A stretch of DNA of 64,000 bases from Candidatus Poribacteria bacterium (GTDB lineage Bacteria; Poribacteria; WGA-4E; WGA-3G): NCBI GenBank assembly GCA_028820845.1, contig JAPPII010000114.1, positions 86,026 to 150,025 on the forward strand, in the 5' to 3' direction. Shown here one piece after another: positions 18,566 through 27,343 of this stretch. The translations under genes were made by a program, and so were the position numbers. Position 1 is the first letter of the stretch, and each line of letters starts with the position of its first letter. The notes under the pieces were generated by a model. It had not been told where the DNA came from and searched no databases. It worked only from the letters and a program-made list of their open reading frames with translations.

Positions 18566-19432
18566 CTACCCTCCTTCGGTCAAAGTTGGTAGATGCATCT
18601 GAAAAACGAGAAAATTTCCGTTAAAATGGTGTTGGAGAACAAAAATTTCCATTTGAAAAAATAACTTTGCACATTTCATATCTTCAAAGGCAATTTGCAT
18701 CTTATTTTTCTGTTGATTTTGCTCAGGATCACTATGGCATGGAACAACGAAGTTCAATGTATTATCTTGGATTTGTGGGTACTGATTTGGATTGAAAATA
18801 TTCGCGCCAGCTTTAACTTCTGTCATAATACGAAAGCGGAGCCGTACTGAAGCCTCGTCTACATTTCTTGTTCTGCTGAAGGTTTGTTGTTCACTGAACA
18901 GGGCCAGCAATTTCTGTCGCATTGATATCGACAAAGATTCTCCGAGCTCGTTTAGCCGTTCTTCTAAAGCTTGAGCAAATGACTCTGAAATCAGTGTTGA
19001 AACGGGGATTGTCTCGAAAAACTTTCCATGAGTTAAGCAGATTTTCACATTTGGCTGTTTTTTACCACGAATTAGATAAAACACTTGGCGCATAGGTAAG
19101 GAAAATATATCATTGCCCGCTTCCTGCATTTGTGCTCGGATGGTGTTTGTTCGACCTTCTGTTAACTTCTTAATATCTTTTTCGCCAGTCGGAATTGTTG
19201 AATTGAAAGAAGCAACTGCATAAGTTTTGCTATCTTTAAGTTCAATCAATTCCCCACCAGTAAACTGTGGAGCATTTCGGTTGAGTTTAATGGCTAAATC
19301 GGGGAATTTGCCTTTATTGATGCAAGAAAGCATCTGCTTATTAAATGGAAAATTCTCAAGTTTGTTTTCGGAGAGGAATTCCGATTTTTTCTTGCATAAG
19401 TCAGCGAAGAAGTGATAAATTGAGTGAGCCAT
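18566..19432 (-). CDS. Type II restriction endonuclease, PD-(D/E)XK fold
   Basis: This 288-residue protein has the catalytic core KFPDLAIKL...GGELIELKDS: Asp of the PD motif and Glu-x-Lys about 20 residues later. It follows a DNA methyltransferase whose TAA stop directly abuts its ATG (19433/19432), so translation is likely coupled. By position and motif it is the cleaving partner of that enzyme. The recognition sequence and subfamily are not recognisable by eye. The C-terminal half is helical and basic. Confidence 0.8.
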   Translation of the reverse strand: MAHSIYHFFADLCKKKSEFLSENKLENFPFNKQMLSCINKGKFPDLAIKLNRNAPQFTGGELIELKDSKTYAVASFNSTIPTGEKDIKKLTEGRTNTIRAQMQEAGNDIFSLPMRQVFYLIRGKKQPNVKICLTHGKFFETIPVSTLISESFAQALEERLNELGESLSISMRQKLLALFSEQQTFSRTRNVDEASVRLRFRIMTEVKAGANIFNPNQYPQIQDNTLNFVVPCHSDPEQNQQKNKMQIAFEDMKCAKLFFQMEIFVLQHHFNGNFLVFQMHLPTLTEGG

Positions 19433-20350
19433 TTATTGGTTTGATTCAAGAAAAGCCATTTGTTTGGTATCAGTTTTGTCTGAGGTTGCGAACTTTCTGT
19501 TTAGCCGCTGTTTTCCCCAAATGGCTTCTAAGTCCGCAGTACAGATGTAATCATTAAAAAATCGTGAGACATCATCTGATTTTCGTTGTTCGGCAAGTCT
19601 GTTTTGAATGAGGCTGACATTGTGTGAGTCAAGTTCGATTCCTATTGCGTGACGTCCTAATTGTTCTGCGACAACGAGCGTTGTCCCCGAACCAGCGAAC
19701 GGATCGAGGACAATATCACCAGGATTAGTAGAAGAAAGGATAATCCGAAGCAGCAATTGAATAGGGGTTTGTTGTTTGTGCAAGCGATTCCCTGCTGCAT
19801 CCCGCAACGCTTCATCACCTGCAAAGTAGCCAGAAGTTAACTCACGGATATCATCCCACACATCTGTAACGAACATACCGTTTTCGCGAGCGTGTTTATA
19901 ACCTGCTGGCAGCGGTGGATCGATGCGCAGCCGGTGAAAAACACGCGGGGTTTTGCCTTTCGTTGCAAATGCAATGACTTGGTAATGTTTACCAAAACGC
20001 TTCAGCCCGGGTACTGCTGAGGTCTTCTTTTTCCAGATAATCAAGTTTTGAAAAGTCCATCCGGTATCGCGTAAGCACTGCAATACGAATTCCGCGTTTT
20101 TTTCTCGTTGCATGAAATAGATCGCACCGCCATCGGAAGTCAAGGCATACACCTTTGCACAGATCTCATGCATCCACTCCCAATATTTCGCTGGGGGCAG
20201 ATTATCGTTCCATGCCTTGTAAGCCTTATCTTGATTGAAAGGCGGATCGAGAAAAGCCAAGTCTATTTTGTGAGAGATACTTTGGCTATCTAACGCAGTC
20301 GTGCAACTTTCGTGGAGGACGATGCAACTGTTTGTAAATGAAGTGCCCAT
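19433..20350 (-). CDS. Site-specific DNA methyltransferase (beta-class, probably N6-adenine)
   Basis: The 305 residues hold motif IV FLDPPFNQDKAYKAW near residue 35 and motif I DPFAGSGTTLVVAEQ near residue 220. A KHYQ...H/R-rich target region lies between, and the end is IGIELD. This order marks a beta-class amino-methyltransferase. It heads a two-gene R-M operon with the adjoining endonuclease. It begins only 20 bp after the DUF350 gene, without a good Shine-Dalgarno sequence, so the R-M pair may have been inserted into or appended to that transcript. Confidence 0.92.
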   Translation of the reverse strand: MGTSFTNSCIVLHESCTTALDSQSISHKIDLAFLDPPFNQDKAYKAWNDNLPPAKYWEWMHEICAKVYALTSDGGAIYFMQREKNAEFVLQCLRDTGWTFQNLIIWKKKTSAVPGLKRFGKHYQVIAFATKGKTPRVFHRLRIDPPLPAGYKHARENGMFVTDVWDDIRELTSGYFAGDEALRDAAGNRLHKQQTPIQLLLRIILSSTNPGDIVLDPFAGSGTTLVVAEQLGRHAIGIELDSHNVSLIQNRLAEQRKSDDVSRFFNDYICTADLEAIWGKQRLNRKFATSDKTDTKQMAFLESNQ

Positions 20351-20370
20351 AATATTTACGAATTCACGGG

Positions 20371-20706
20371 TTAGCCCATCGCAGCGGCGACGATGATGCC
20401 GAGCGAAATGAGAACACCAGCAACTGTAATGCCCGCAGCGGTGTTATTTTCTTCGGCAATCTGACGGTTTAGATCGTAAGGGGTTGACATATCAAAGACC
20501 TTGTAGCCTACCATCAGAACTACTAAACCGACGATACTAAAAACAATACCTTCGATGATAAAACCGCCCAAGACTTTAAAGTCTATCATTGGTGCATCTG
20601 CTGCCGCTGCACCATCTTGAGCACTTGCATTGTGTGCGAACATAGTAAAGGCAACGATTGCCACGGTAACCAAGATGAATGTGGTGAAAACGATCTTTTT
20701 AGCCAT
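20371..20706 (-). CDS. DUF350-family membrane protein
   Basis: These 111 residues include an N-terminal signal/anchor (about 5-28), then GFIIEGIVFSIVGLVVLMVGYKVFD, the conserved NRQIAEENNTAAGI core and a final hydrophobic helix. That is the hallmark of DUF350 (YjfL-like). The function of the family is unknown. AAGGAGC lies about eight bases upstream of ATG. It follows the large six-hairpin protein gene by 78 bp. Confidence 0.85.
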   Translation of the reverse strand: MAKKIVFTTFILVTVAIVAFTMFAHNASAQDGAAAADAPMIDFKVLGGFIIEGIVFSIVGLVVLMVGYKVFDMSTPYDLNRQIAEENNTAAGITVAGVLISLGIIVAAAMG

Positions 20707-20784
20707 TTTGTGTAGCTCCTTGTTTTGGGCGGGACTTACCGCCGTGCGTATTTGCCTTAATTAATGGCGCACGGTGTCTGCCTA

Positions 20785-23700
20785 CTACGCCAACAGTTCA
20801 AACTGTACATCTATGGTGGTGTGCAGATACTTTACTAATATGGCATCTTTATCTTTGATATAAAGCCATCCGGATTCTACATCTTCAAGTGTTTGCGCAG
20901 CCGGCACCTCGGTTTCTACGTATTTTTCTACTACGTTGCTGGATTCAGCGTCGTCCGAGGGCGTTTCTACACCATTCGTTGCATCCTCCTCCGAAGGTGC
21001 TGTAAACTGATAGCGTGCTCGAACGCCGTGTGGGGCGCGTCCGTAGCCGACGATAAGTGCGTAACTTGCTTCGTTTTCGGCATAACTCAGTTGCCAGTTC
21101 AGCTGCCCCGTGTTGGTTCGGGTGAGTGTGTCTATCTTTGCGCCTGAACTCAGATGTATGTTGTCAGCGATAGCAGTTTTAATACCCGGATCAAGCCCTC
21201 GGAGCGTATAGATATTCACCATAATATCTTCAGGATTCAGGTGCGGTCCCTTGCCTTCGGTGCAGAAGCCGTAGAATCCATCAGGATAGGTGCCTTTGCG
21301 TTCACCCTCTTCCCACTGCTGATACATTGCACTGACCGTAATACCTTCAGCAATCTGGCCCCACTGCTCGTCTTTAGTGTGTCGATTCAGGCGTTGCAAA
21401 TAATAGGCGAGAACCAAGCCGTTCCATTGAACAGGCACGCCAAACCAAGGGTGAGTGTGGAAACTTGTACCGAAGACGGGGATGGAAGCGAATCGCATAC
21501 CGGGCCGGTCAGGGAGATGCCAGTGATATAGGAATGGCAATGCTGTTTCTGCCCAGTAAGTTGCACGTTTGAGGTATTCTTTTTTACGTGTGAGTTCATA
21601 AGCCTCAATATAAGCACCGACTGCATGCGCTGCTGCGAGAACATCCGGTTGATACATCGGACATTCCCACATTTGCGCCCCGCGTGGCACGGAAAATTGC
21701 TTCATGAATTCAAGTGCCTTCAGCCCTGCGTCTCGTGACGCTGTGTTGCCGGTAATTCGGGCGTGTTTGAGGAGTAGAAGTGCAGATTCAGCGCAGGTTC
21801 CGAGTACTGCTTCACCTGCCTTTCCAAGAGAAGCGGTTTTTGGGTTTGTCGGTTGCCACTGCCAACTTCCATCGGGTTCTTGTGTCGTGATCCGTTGCTG
21901 CGTCTCTTCCTGCATATAGGTGAGTGCGGTGTCGATGTTCCCGATATAAAACGGGAATTCCCATCTCAAAATATGGCAAGAACCTCGTGCTGCCAGTCCT
22001 TCCTTACCAGATTCTGTTATGGTATTCTTAGCGATTTCTAACGCCCGTTCTTTCACCTGTTCATCTTTTGTGGCGAGATAATCGTACCAGAGTAACGTTC
22101 CGAAACCGGGTTCGTTGTGTGCTGCCCAATCCACACAGTGCCGAGATTTCCGCGTGTTTTCGTCCCATGTGGTGTGCATAAATCCGTGTCGTGAAAGGAG
22201 GAGTTCTTCTTCATCGCTACGAGGAGGTTCAAGCGGTTCTGGGGTTCCGTAAGCGTCAGTCCAGTGTGTTACAGCATCTAAAATAGAGGCGTTTCCCTTG
22301 ACGATAATTTGACTTTTGATGGAGAGTGGACGTGCCGGTGTCAGTGGATATGGCGTAGAAGCCTCTGTCTCATTTTCCTGAACCCATTCTGGTGCGGTTG
22401 GCAGAAACAGGCCGAGAGCGTGGTTTTTCTGGTGCTTATACCAGTTGGGTGAGGCGAATATTGCCGAAAGCATCTGGTTTTCGCCGTCCCAAGTATCGAG
22501 TGGATTCCAGATGATACCGACAACTGATTTCTGTATCTCTACCGCCATAACAGGAACTGTAATTTTATACGGATGCGGGACCAGGCGGTTATCAAATGGT
22601 GGGGCTGCGTCGCGTGGACTTGAGGAACGTTCTGCGTTTTCCAAGAATTCAAGTCCTGGAAACAGTGCTGCTGTTTTCTTTTCTGGATTACGTCCGCACC
22701 CTGCGTAAAGCATCGGACCGTGGAAGGCGAGGAGTGCTCTGTCTCCGTCGGTTTGCAATCGGTATTCCGTTTTGATTCGGGTCGCATCTTCGGTAAGGGT
22801 CCACCGCATCTCATAATCCCATTTCACACCGTCGGCATCTGTGTTTGTGCCGCTTAATCGAATGATGGACTCGCCTTTGTTCCCTGCAAGTTGGTATCTT
22901 GTCGGAACGAGTTGGAAGGTTTGACGTTTTTCTGCTGCATCGAGATAGGTGACCTCAGAGAGTGCCGGGCTGGTGGCGACCCGTTGATAATTGCCACCTT
23001 TTGCGACGAAAAGGGTGTAATATTCAAATCCACCCTCAGCATTCTCGTCGGAAGCGGGGGGTGGCGTGCTGCGGACGAAGACGATGCGTAGATGTTTGTT
23101 TCCCATTACGACGCTGCCGTCTTGGGGATGTGTGTGGAGCTCCTTTGTTACTTTGGTAGTGAGTTTGGGTTGCGCAGAAAGGACTCTAACACTACCTTGA
23201 GACGTCTGGCGTTCTTCACCGGCTGCGGTTTGGCATCTGAGAGAAGCTGAGAAAGAGAGTGCAGTCGGATGGGGAAGACGGCGAGCCGTCCAGAAGACAG
23301 AAGTTTCTTCACCAGGTTCAATCTCTTTGATCGTTTGTCTGGGTCTACCGCGTCTTAACTTCACGCCGTTGATGGCGATTCGCGCCGTATCCGTTTTGCC
23401 TAACGGGGCACTACCGCTGTTCCGTAGGATACATTGTATCTCGAAATCTTCACCCACTGAGACGACTGCGGCTGTTGGTCCTACACTCACAATTTCCAGT
23501 TTCGGCTGTGCAGCGTAAAGTGCTATTTTGAGGGGACGTTCTTTTATTCCGAGTGTTTCGATACAGATATCTCTTAGTGCCGATACACCTGTTGAGGCGG
23601 GCTGGTTAAACGCCAGCATCGCTGTTTTTTTATTATCTAAGTAGACAATAGCGATACCGCACCGGAGTTCCGGTTCAGGAGCTCTTTTCGCTTTTCGGAG

Positions 23701-24744
23701 AGCGGTTTCTTTGAGTTTATATAACTGCGGTTTACCCCACAACGCCCACGCGTAGTTGCTATTGCCTTTGACGTTGCATTCCGTCAGCAGTGAGAGAACG
23801 ATTTCTTTTCCGGCGTAGCCTGTAAGGTCGATATGTTCTTCCTGCCAACGACATTCGGTTGCGACTGATTCAAAACATCTTTCTGGTGCAGCCGATTCGT
23901 CTGTATGAGAAATTTCGATAGCAAACTTTACGCCACCCGGTTGCCGCTCCGTATCGTCAAATACGATACCGTCTCTTAACCCGATGGAAAAGTGAAGAAG
24001 CAGTTTATCATTGCTATCAACATCAGGGAGGGAAACGGTATAGTCAATTTTGGCGACTTCTGTTGGTGTCGGGTGTTCAAAAATCGCAGGTTGTGTGACA
24101 CCGCCTGAAGAGTCTCTACCATTGGCAGATGCTTGCTCTGTCCCAGAGATAGTGCTATGTTCAAACATCTCCACGAAGTCGTAAATTTCTTCAACAATGC
24201 CAAGGTCTACCCGTATAGGTTCAAGGCCTTCTTCCGTTTCGGCTTCCGTATTGCCGCGCTTATCAGTTCCTTGTGTTTCGGCTTCTGTAGTTTGCGGATC
24301 GGTCTCACTTTCTTCAGAGAGCAGGACAATTTCCACAGGTGTTTCTGCCTCGTCTTCGGAGACCGATTCAGTAGGTTCTAAGGGTTGCGGCGTATCATTA
24401 CCGTCAGCGGGTCCCTCGTCTACGCTTGATTCAACCGGAACGTTGTCCTCGTTTGCTTCGGTGTCTTCGTCTGACGGGATAGGATCGCTGTCTGGATGTG
24501 TTTTGGGGTTCGCATCTACAGCGACAGGTGAAGCGTCCGCTTCTTCAGTTTCTGTAGGCTCGGAAACTTCAGTATGGGTCGTAGATAATGCTGTAGTTTC
24601 AGCGTCATCTACGGAACTGTCATCTGTTGTGACTTCTAATTCCGTTTGGGATTCGTCGCCATTTTGTGCGTCGGTAGAAGGATCGTTTTCTGCCTCTGTT
24701 TTTCCGATGCAGGTAGTTAAAAACTGTTGAAAACCGGTGAGCAT
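20785..24744 (-). CDS. Large CARDB / six-hairpin-glycosidase-like protein with acidic N-terminus
   Basis: The 1319 residues start with an acidic Ser/Thr/Glu-rich low-complexity stretch (about 15-170) and no signal peptide. A beta-sandwich resembling a carbohydrate-binding module follows (about 205-340), then a CARDB-like domain (about 415-530), a beta-rich supersandwich-like region (to about 830) and an alpha/alpha-toroid (about 850-1190; HNEPGFGTLLWYDYL, EPDGSWQW, CAESALLLLKHARITG). This architecture points to polysaccharide binding or degradation. No catalytic pair can be assigned confidently. SD AAAGGA precedes ATG 24744. It sits 35 bp behind a DUF2961/GH172 gene, supporting a glycan role. 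Confidence 0.7.
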   Translation of the reverse strand: MLTGFQQFLTTCIGKTEAENDPSTDAQNGDESQTELEVTTDDSSVDDAETTALSTTHTEVSEPTETEEADASPVAVDANPKTHPDSDPIPSDEDTEANEDNVPVESSVDEGPADGNDTPQPLEPTESVSEDEAETPVEIVLLSEESETDPQTTEAETQGTDKRGNTEAETEEGLEPIRVDLGIVEEIYDFVEMFEHSTISGTEQASANGRDSSGGVTQPAIFEHPTPTEVAKIDYTVSLPDVDSNDKLLLHFSIGLRDGIVFDDTERQPGGVKFAIEISHTDESAAPERCFESVATECRWQEEHIDLTGYAGKEIVLSLLTECNVKGNSNYAWALWGKPQLYKLKETALRKAKRAPEPELRCGIAIVYLDNKKTAMLAFNQPASTGVSALRDICIETLGIKERPLKIALYAAQPKLEIVSVGPTAAVVSVGEDFEIQCILRNSGSAPLGKTDTARIAINGVKLRRGRPRQTIKEIEPGEETSVFWTARRLPHPTALSFSASLRCQTAAGEERQTSQGSVRVLSAQPKLTTKVTKELHTHPQDGSVVMGNKHLRIVFVRSTPPPASDENAEGGFEYYTLFVAKGGNYQRVATSPALSEVTYLDAAEKRQTFQLVPTRYQLAGNKGESIIRLSGTNTDADGVKWDYEMRWTLTEDATRIKTEYRLQTDGDRALLAFHGPMLYAGCGRNPEKKTAALFPGLEFLENAERSSSPRDAAPPFDNRLVPHPYKITVPVMAVEIQKSVVGIIWNPLDTWDGENQMLSAIFASPNWYKHQKNHALGLFLPTAPEWVQENETEASTPYPLTPARPLSIKSQIIVKGNASILDAVTHWTDAYGTPEPLEPPRSDEEELLLSRHGFMHTTWDENTRKSRHCVDWAAHNEPGFGTLLWYDYLATKDEQVKERALEIAKNTITESGKEGLAARGSCHILRWEFPFYIGNIDTALTYMQEETQQRITTQEPDGSWQWQPTNPKTASLGKAGEAVLGTCAESALLLLKHARITGNTASRDAGLKALEFMKQFSVPRGAQMWECPMYQPDVLAAAHAVGAYIEAYELTRKKEYLKRATYWAETALPFLYHWHLPDRPGMRFASIPVFGTSFHTHPWFGVPVQWNGLVLAYYLQRLNRHTKDEQWGQIAEGITVSAMYQQWEEGERKGTYPDGFYGFCTEGKGPHLNPEDIMVNIYTLRGLDPGIKTAIADNIHLSSGAKIDTLTRTNTGQLNWQLSYAENEASYALIVGYGRAPHGVRARYQFTAPSEEDATNGVETPSDDAESSNVVEKYVETEVPAAQTLEDVESGWLYIKDKDAILVKYLHTTIDVQFELLA

Positions 24745-24779
24745 TTTTTAATTATTCCTTTCAGGCTAAGTGCTTTGGC

Positions 24780-25925
24780 TTACGACCGGCTCCATTTCTG
24801 TTTCATCTGTTTCATCTCATCGTTGAGCACAACCTCTGCTGAAGGTGTCTGTGCAGAGGATTCAATTTGCCATGCGCCAGACTCGTCTTTTAGTACAGGT
24901 TTGCGTTGTGCGACGGGTAAAATGCCAAAGGGTGCGTGTGGCTCGATTTGATACCAGTATGCGACGGAAGATGTCTCATTGCGGAGGTGATTGCCGTGTC
25001 CATGCTCTATCGTAACCCGAATTTCTTTCTCGAAACGGACAGGGTTTTCGAGGTGATAGACATAGGAGGTTTGGTAGCCGTCGGTGTTATTTTCGTAGAT
25101 AGAGGATCCGTTATGTGCAAACGCATTCTCTTGCATTCCCCAGGCTTGATTCAGATAATCTTCTGAACCGGTGCCGTGCAGATCGGGGGGCCACTTGTAG
25201 CCATCTACCCAAATCATATCGTCACCTTCACCCCACCATGTACCTTGGAAATTGGTAACTGAGAGGTTACAACCGATATAGTGGCCTGTGCCTTCGGCGG
25301 ATAGGATGAGATAATTGGTATCCCACGCGAGTCTTTCCGCATTGATGATATTGGCTTCTGGTGTGTTTACAGTGATTTCGTGCCCCCAACCATCACACGG
25401 ATTTTCGCGATGGAATTGTGCATGAAAATAGGCAACATCGTCGCCGTGTGAATCCGAGTATTGCTCATAGTCGATGTAGAAGTATTGGCGGTGTGGTGTA
25501 TCGCCTTCGTTGACGAGTTCGATGCGTGCGCTGCGATTGAAAGGCATCTGCACGTAACTATTGAGTGCGCAGCCTGTATTGAACTGATTGTTTTGGTTTG
25601 TGGAAGCGGAGAACAACATGGAATCGTACGAATTGACGATTTCATTTCCGAGTCCAAAGAAGTCGCCTAAGGGACAGAGGACACTTGGATGTTCCTCATC
25701 GTCCCAAAACATCCGAATCAGGACGTTGCGATAACCGTTTGGCTGGGTCATCCAGATATGGTTAATACATCCGGGACCTTTGAGGTTTGCGATAACGCGG
25801 GTTTCACCGGGGGCGACGTCCCATGCGTCGTTATTCCTGCCTGTTGTATCCCAGGAGGATGCGCGTAACGAGCGTGCTTTTTTAACACGCGTCAACGATG
25901 ACAATAATCCATCAACATAGGTCAT
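24780..25925 (-). CDS. DUF2961 (GH172-type) protein
   Basis: This 381-residue protein matches DUF2961: SSWDTTGRNNDAW near the N-terminus, GPGCINHIWMT, the metal-like FWDDEEHPSV, CPLGDFFG and HGTGSEDYLNQAWG. Characterised GH172 enzymes act on furanosides such as alpha-fructofuranosides and arabinofuranosides. A sugar-releasing role is therefore likely, though the substrate is unproven. AGGGAACC lies just upstream of ATG 25925. It heads a probable operon with the CARDB/six-hairpin protein and DUF350, and a perfect inverted repeat lies about 105 bp upstream. Confidence 0.88.
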   Translation of the reverse strand: MTYVDGLLSSLTRVKKARSLRASSWDTTGRNNDAWDVAPGETRVIANLKGPGCINHIWMTQPNGYRNVLIRMFWDDEEHPSVLCPLGDFFGLGNEIVNSYDSMLFSASTNQNNQFNTGCALNSYVQMPFNRSARIELVNEGDTPHRQYFYIDYEQYSDSHGDDVAYFHAQFHRENPCDGWGHEITVNTPEANIINAERLAWDTNYLILSAEGTGHYIGCNLSVTNFQGTWWGEGDDMIWVDGYKWPPDLHGTGSEDYLNQAWGMQENAFAHNGSSIYENNTDGYQTSYVYHLENPVRFEKEIRVTIEHGHGNHLRNETSSVAYWYQIEPHAPFGILPVAQRKPVLKDESGAWQIESSAQTPSAEVVLNDEMKQMKQKWSRS

Positions 25926-26377
25926 AATTTGGTTCCCTACATAATATATTTATACATTGGTGAGGTGTGGTAAAGCGTTTTGTGTTTACGTATTTATTGC
26001 GTTTACCATAGTAGCTCGCGTAGATCCTTAAAAATGTTACACTGGTGTAACATTTTGTGCCTGAAGTGGAACGTTAGCGAACCCAGTCACCATAAGGGTT
26101 TATAGCCGTTTTTTGTTTTCTTTTATTTTTTAAAATTTTGCGAAAAGTGTAACATTTTTCTTTGTTTTCAAAGTTGTATGGTATTATCAAAGGAACGATT
26201 GAGCATAATCTGTGCATCGGTGTATTTACTGATTTGATATTGTTTTTATATTATACCACATATAACATAAGTATTCAAATTTATTTTTGGGTTTATGCCC
26301 ATAAAATTGTCCAAAACTCAATATACAATTATAACACACGCAGTTAAAAAAGCAAGAGAAAAATCGATTTTTTCTAT
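25926..26377. other. Gene-free region upstream of the DUF2961 operon
   Basis: This AT-rich 452-bp gap contains the inverted repeat at 26031-26056 and an isolated half-site (GTGTAACATTTT) at 26146-26157. I see no gene, tRNA or clear hairpin terminator. Confidence 0.6.
26031..26056. promoter_or_regulatory. Perfect inverted repeat, candidate operator
   Basis: Arms AAAATGTTACAC and GTGTAACATTTT flank a 2-bp centre, giving 12-bp perfect symmetry. The arm sequence recurs as a single half-site at 26146-26157. It lies about 105 bp upstream of the DUF2961 start and is best read as a dimeric repressor/activator site. Confidence 0.55.
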
Positions 26378-27343
26378 CTAATCTGTTTTCTCGGAAAAGG
26401 AGTCTCTGGGAGTGTATCTTGATTGTCCTTTCTGCTGAAGCAATTTCAACTGTAGCGCGTCTGCTGCGTAGGTGTCACATTCATTGGCGGTTTTTCTGGG
26501 TTCCGGTGCTGGCTCAAAGTTAGTGACGAGTGCTTCTAACATCGGTTTTCTATTTGATTCCTTGGCACCCACGTGATAAAAATGTTCTCTCGTGATGACG
26601 TTAAATTCTGACCATAGGGTTGAAATCGCGGGATTGTCTCTATGTTCGTTGCTGTGCCACGTTGAGAGGATAAAGCGTGCTTTGGTTGTTTTCAAACTCT
26701 GATAGAGCGATTTTTCGTCTGTTTTGTTCCAAGTGTTGAAGTAATCGGTATGTCGCCCGGCATAAGGTGGATCGCAGTAGATAAAGTCTGCCTCGGTTGC
26801 ATGAGACAGGGTTATCCGAAAATCTTGATGCAAAAATGTCCAATCGCTGAGGCTGGCGCGTTTGGCGACCCATTCTACCTGATTTACAATTTTGGTAATA
26901 TACGCTTTAGAAAAACGTTCCGGCTTATGTCCGAACGGTACATTAAACTCGCCTTGCCTATTGAAGCGGATAAGCCCGTTAAAACAGGCACGGTTTAAAA
27001 ATAGAAAATCTAAAGGAGATTTTTCTCTATTAAACCGTTTTCGGACTTCATAATAGTAATCTGCACCGTGTTTGGCTAATTCGCTTCCCTCTGATTCAAG
27101 GAATTCTCGGACAACAATCGGATGGATTGTCCCGTTGTTTATTCCTTGATAGAAGGCGATGAGATGTGGATTTGTATCGCAGAAAAGTGCCTTGCGCGGT
27201 TTGAGGTTAAATCCGACGACCCCGGACCCCATGAACGGTTCAATCCAGACCCCTTCGCTGTTCCATTGGATGGTCTCAGCAATCCATGTAACTAATTTGC
27301 TTTTGATGCCCTGGCATTTTATCGGTGGAATAAGTACCTTCAT
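26378..27343 (-). CDS. DNA adenine methyltransferase, D12 class (M.EcoRV-like)
   Basis: The 321 residues closely follow the M.EcoRV pattern as I remember it: VLIPPIKCQGIKSKL at the N-terminus, motif I EPFMGSGVVGFN (35-46), LFLNRACFNGLIRFN, motif IV DPPYAGRH (191-198) and EHFYHVGA. It is an alpha-class N6-adenine methylase predicted to modify GATATC. Its ATG overlaps the stop of the EcoRV-like endonuclease gene by 4 bp, so it is translated after the nuclease from the same message. Confidence 0.92.
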   Translation of the reverse strand: MKVLIPPIKCQGIKSKLVTWIAETIQWNSEGVWIEPFMGSGVVGFNLKPRKALFCDTNPHLIAFYQGINNGTIHPIVVREFLESEGSELAKHGADYYYEVRKRFNREKSPLDFLFLNRACFNGLIRFNRQGEFNVPFGHKPERFSKAYITKIVNQVEWVAKRASLSDWTFLHQDFRITLSHATEADFIYCDPPYAGRHTDYFNTWNKTDEKSLYQSLKTTKARFILSTWHSNEHRDNPAISTLWSEFNVITREHFYHVGAKESNRKPMLEALVTNFEPAPEPRKTANECDTYAADALQLKLLQQKGQSRYTPRDSFSEKTD

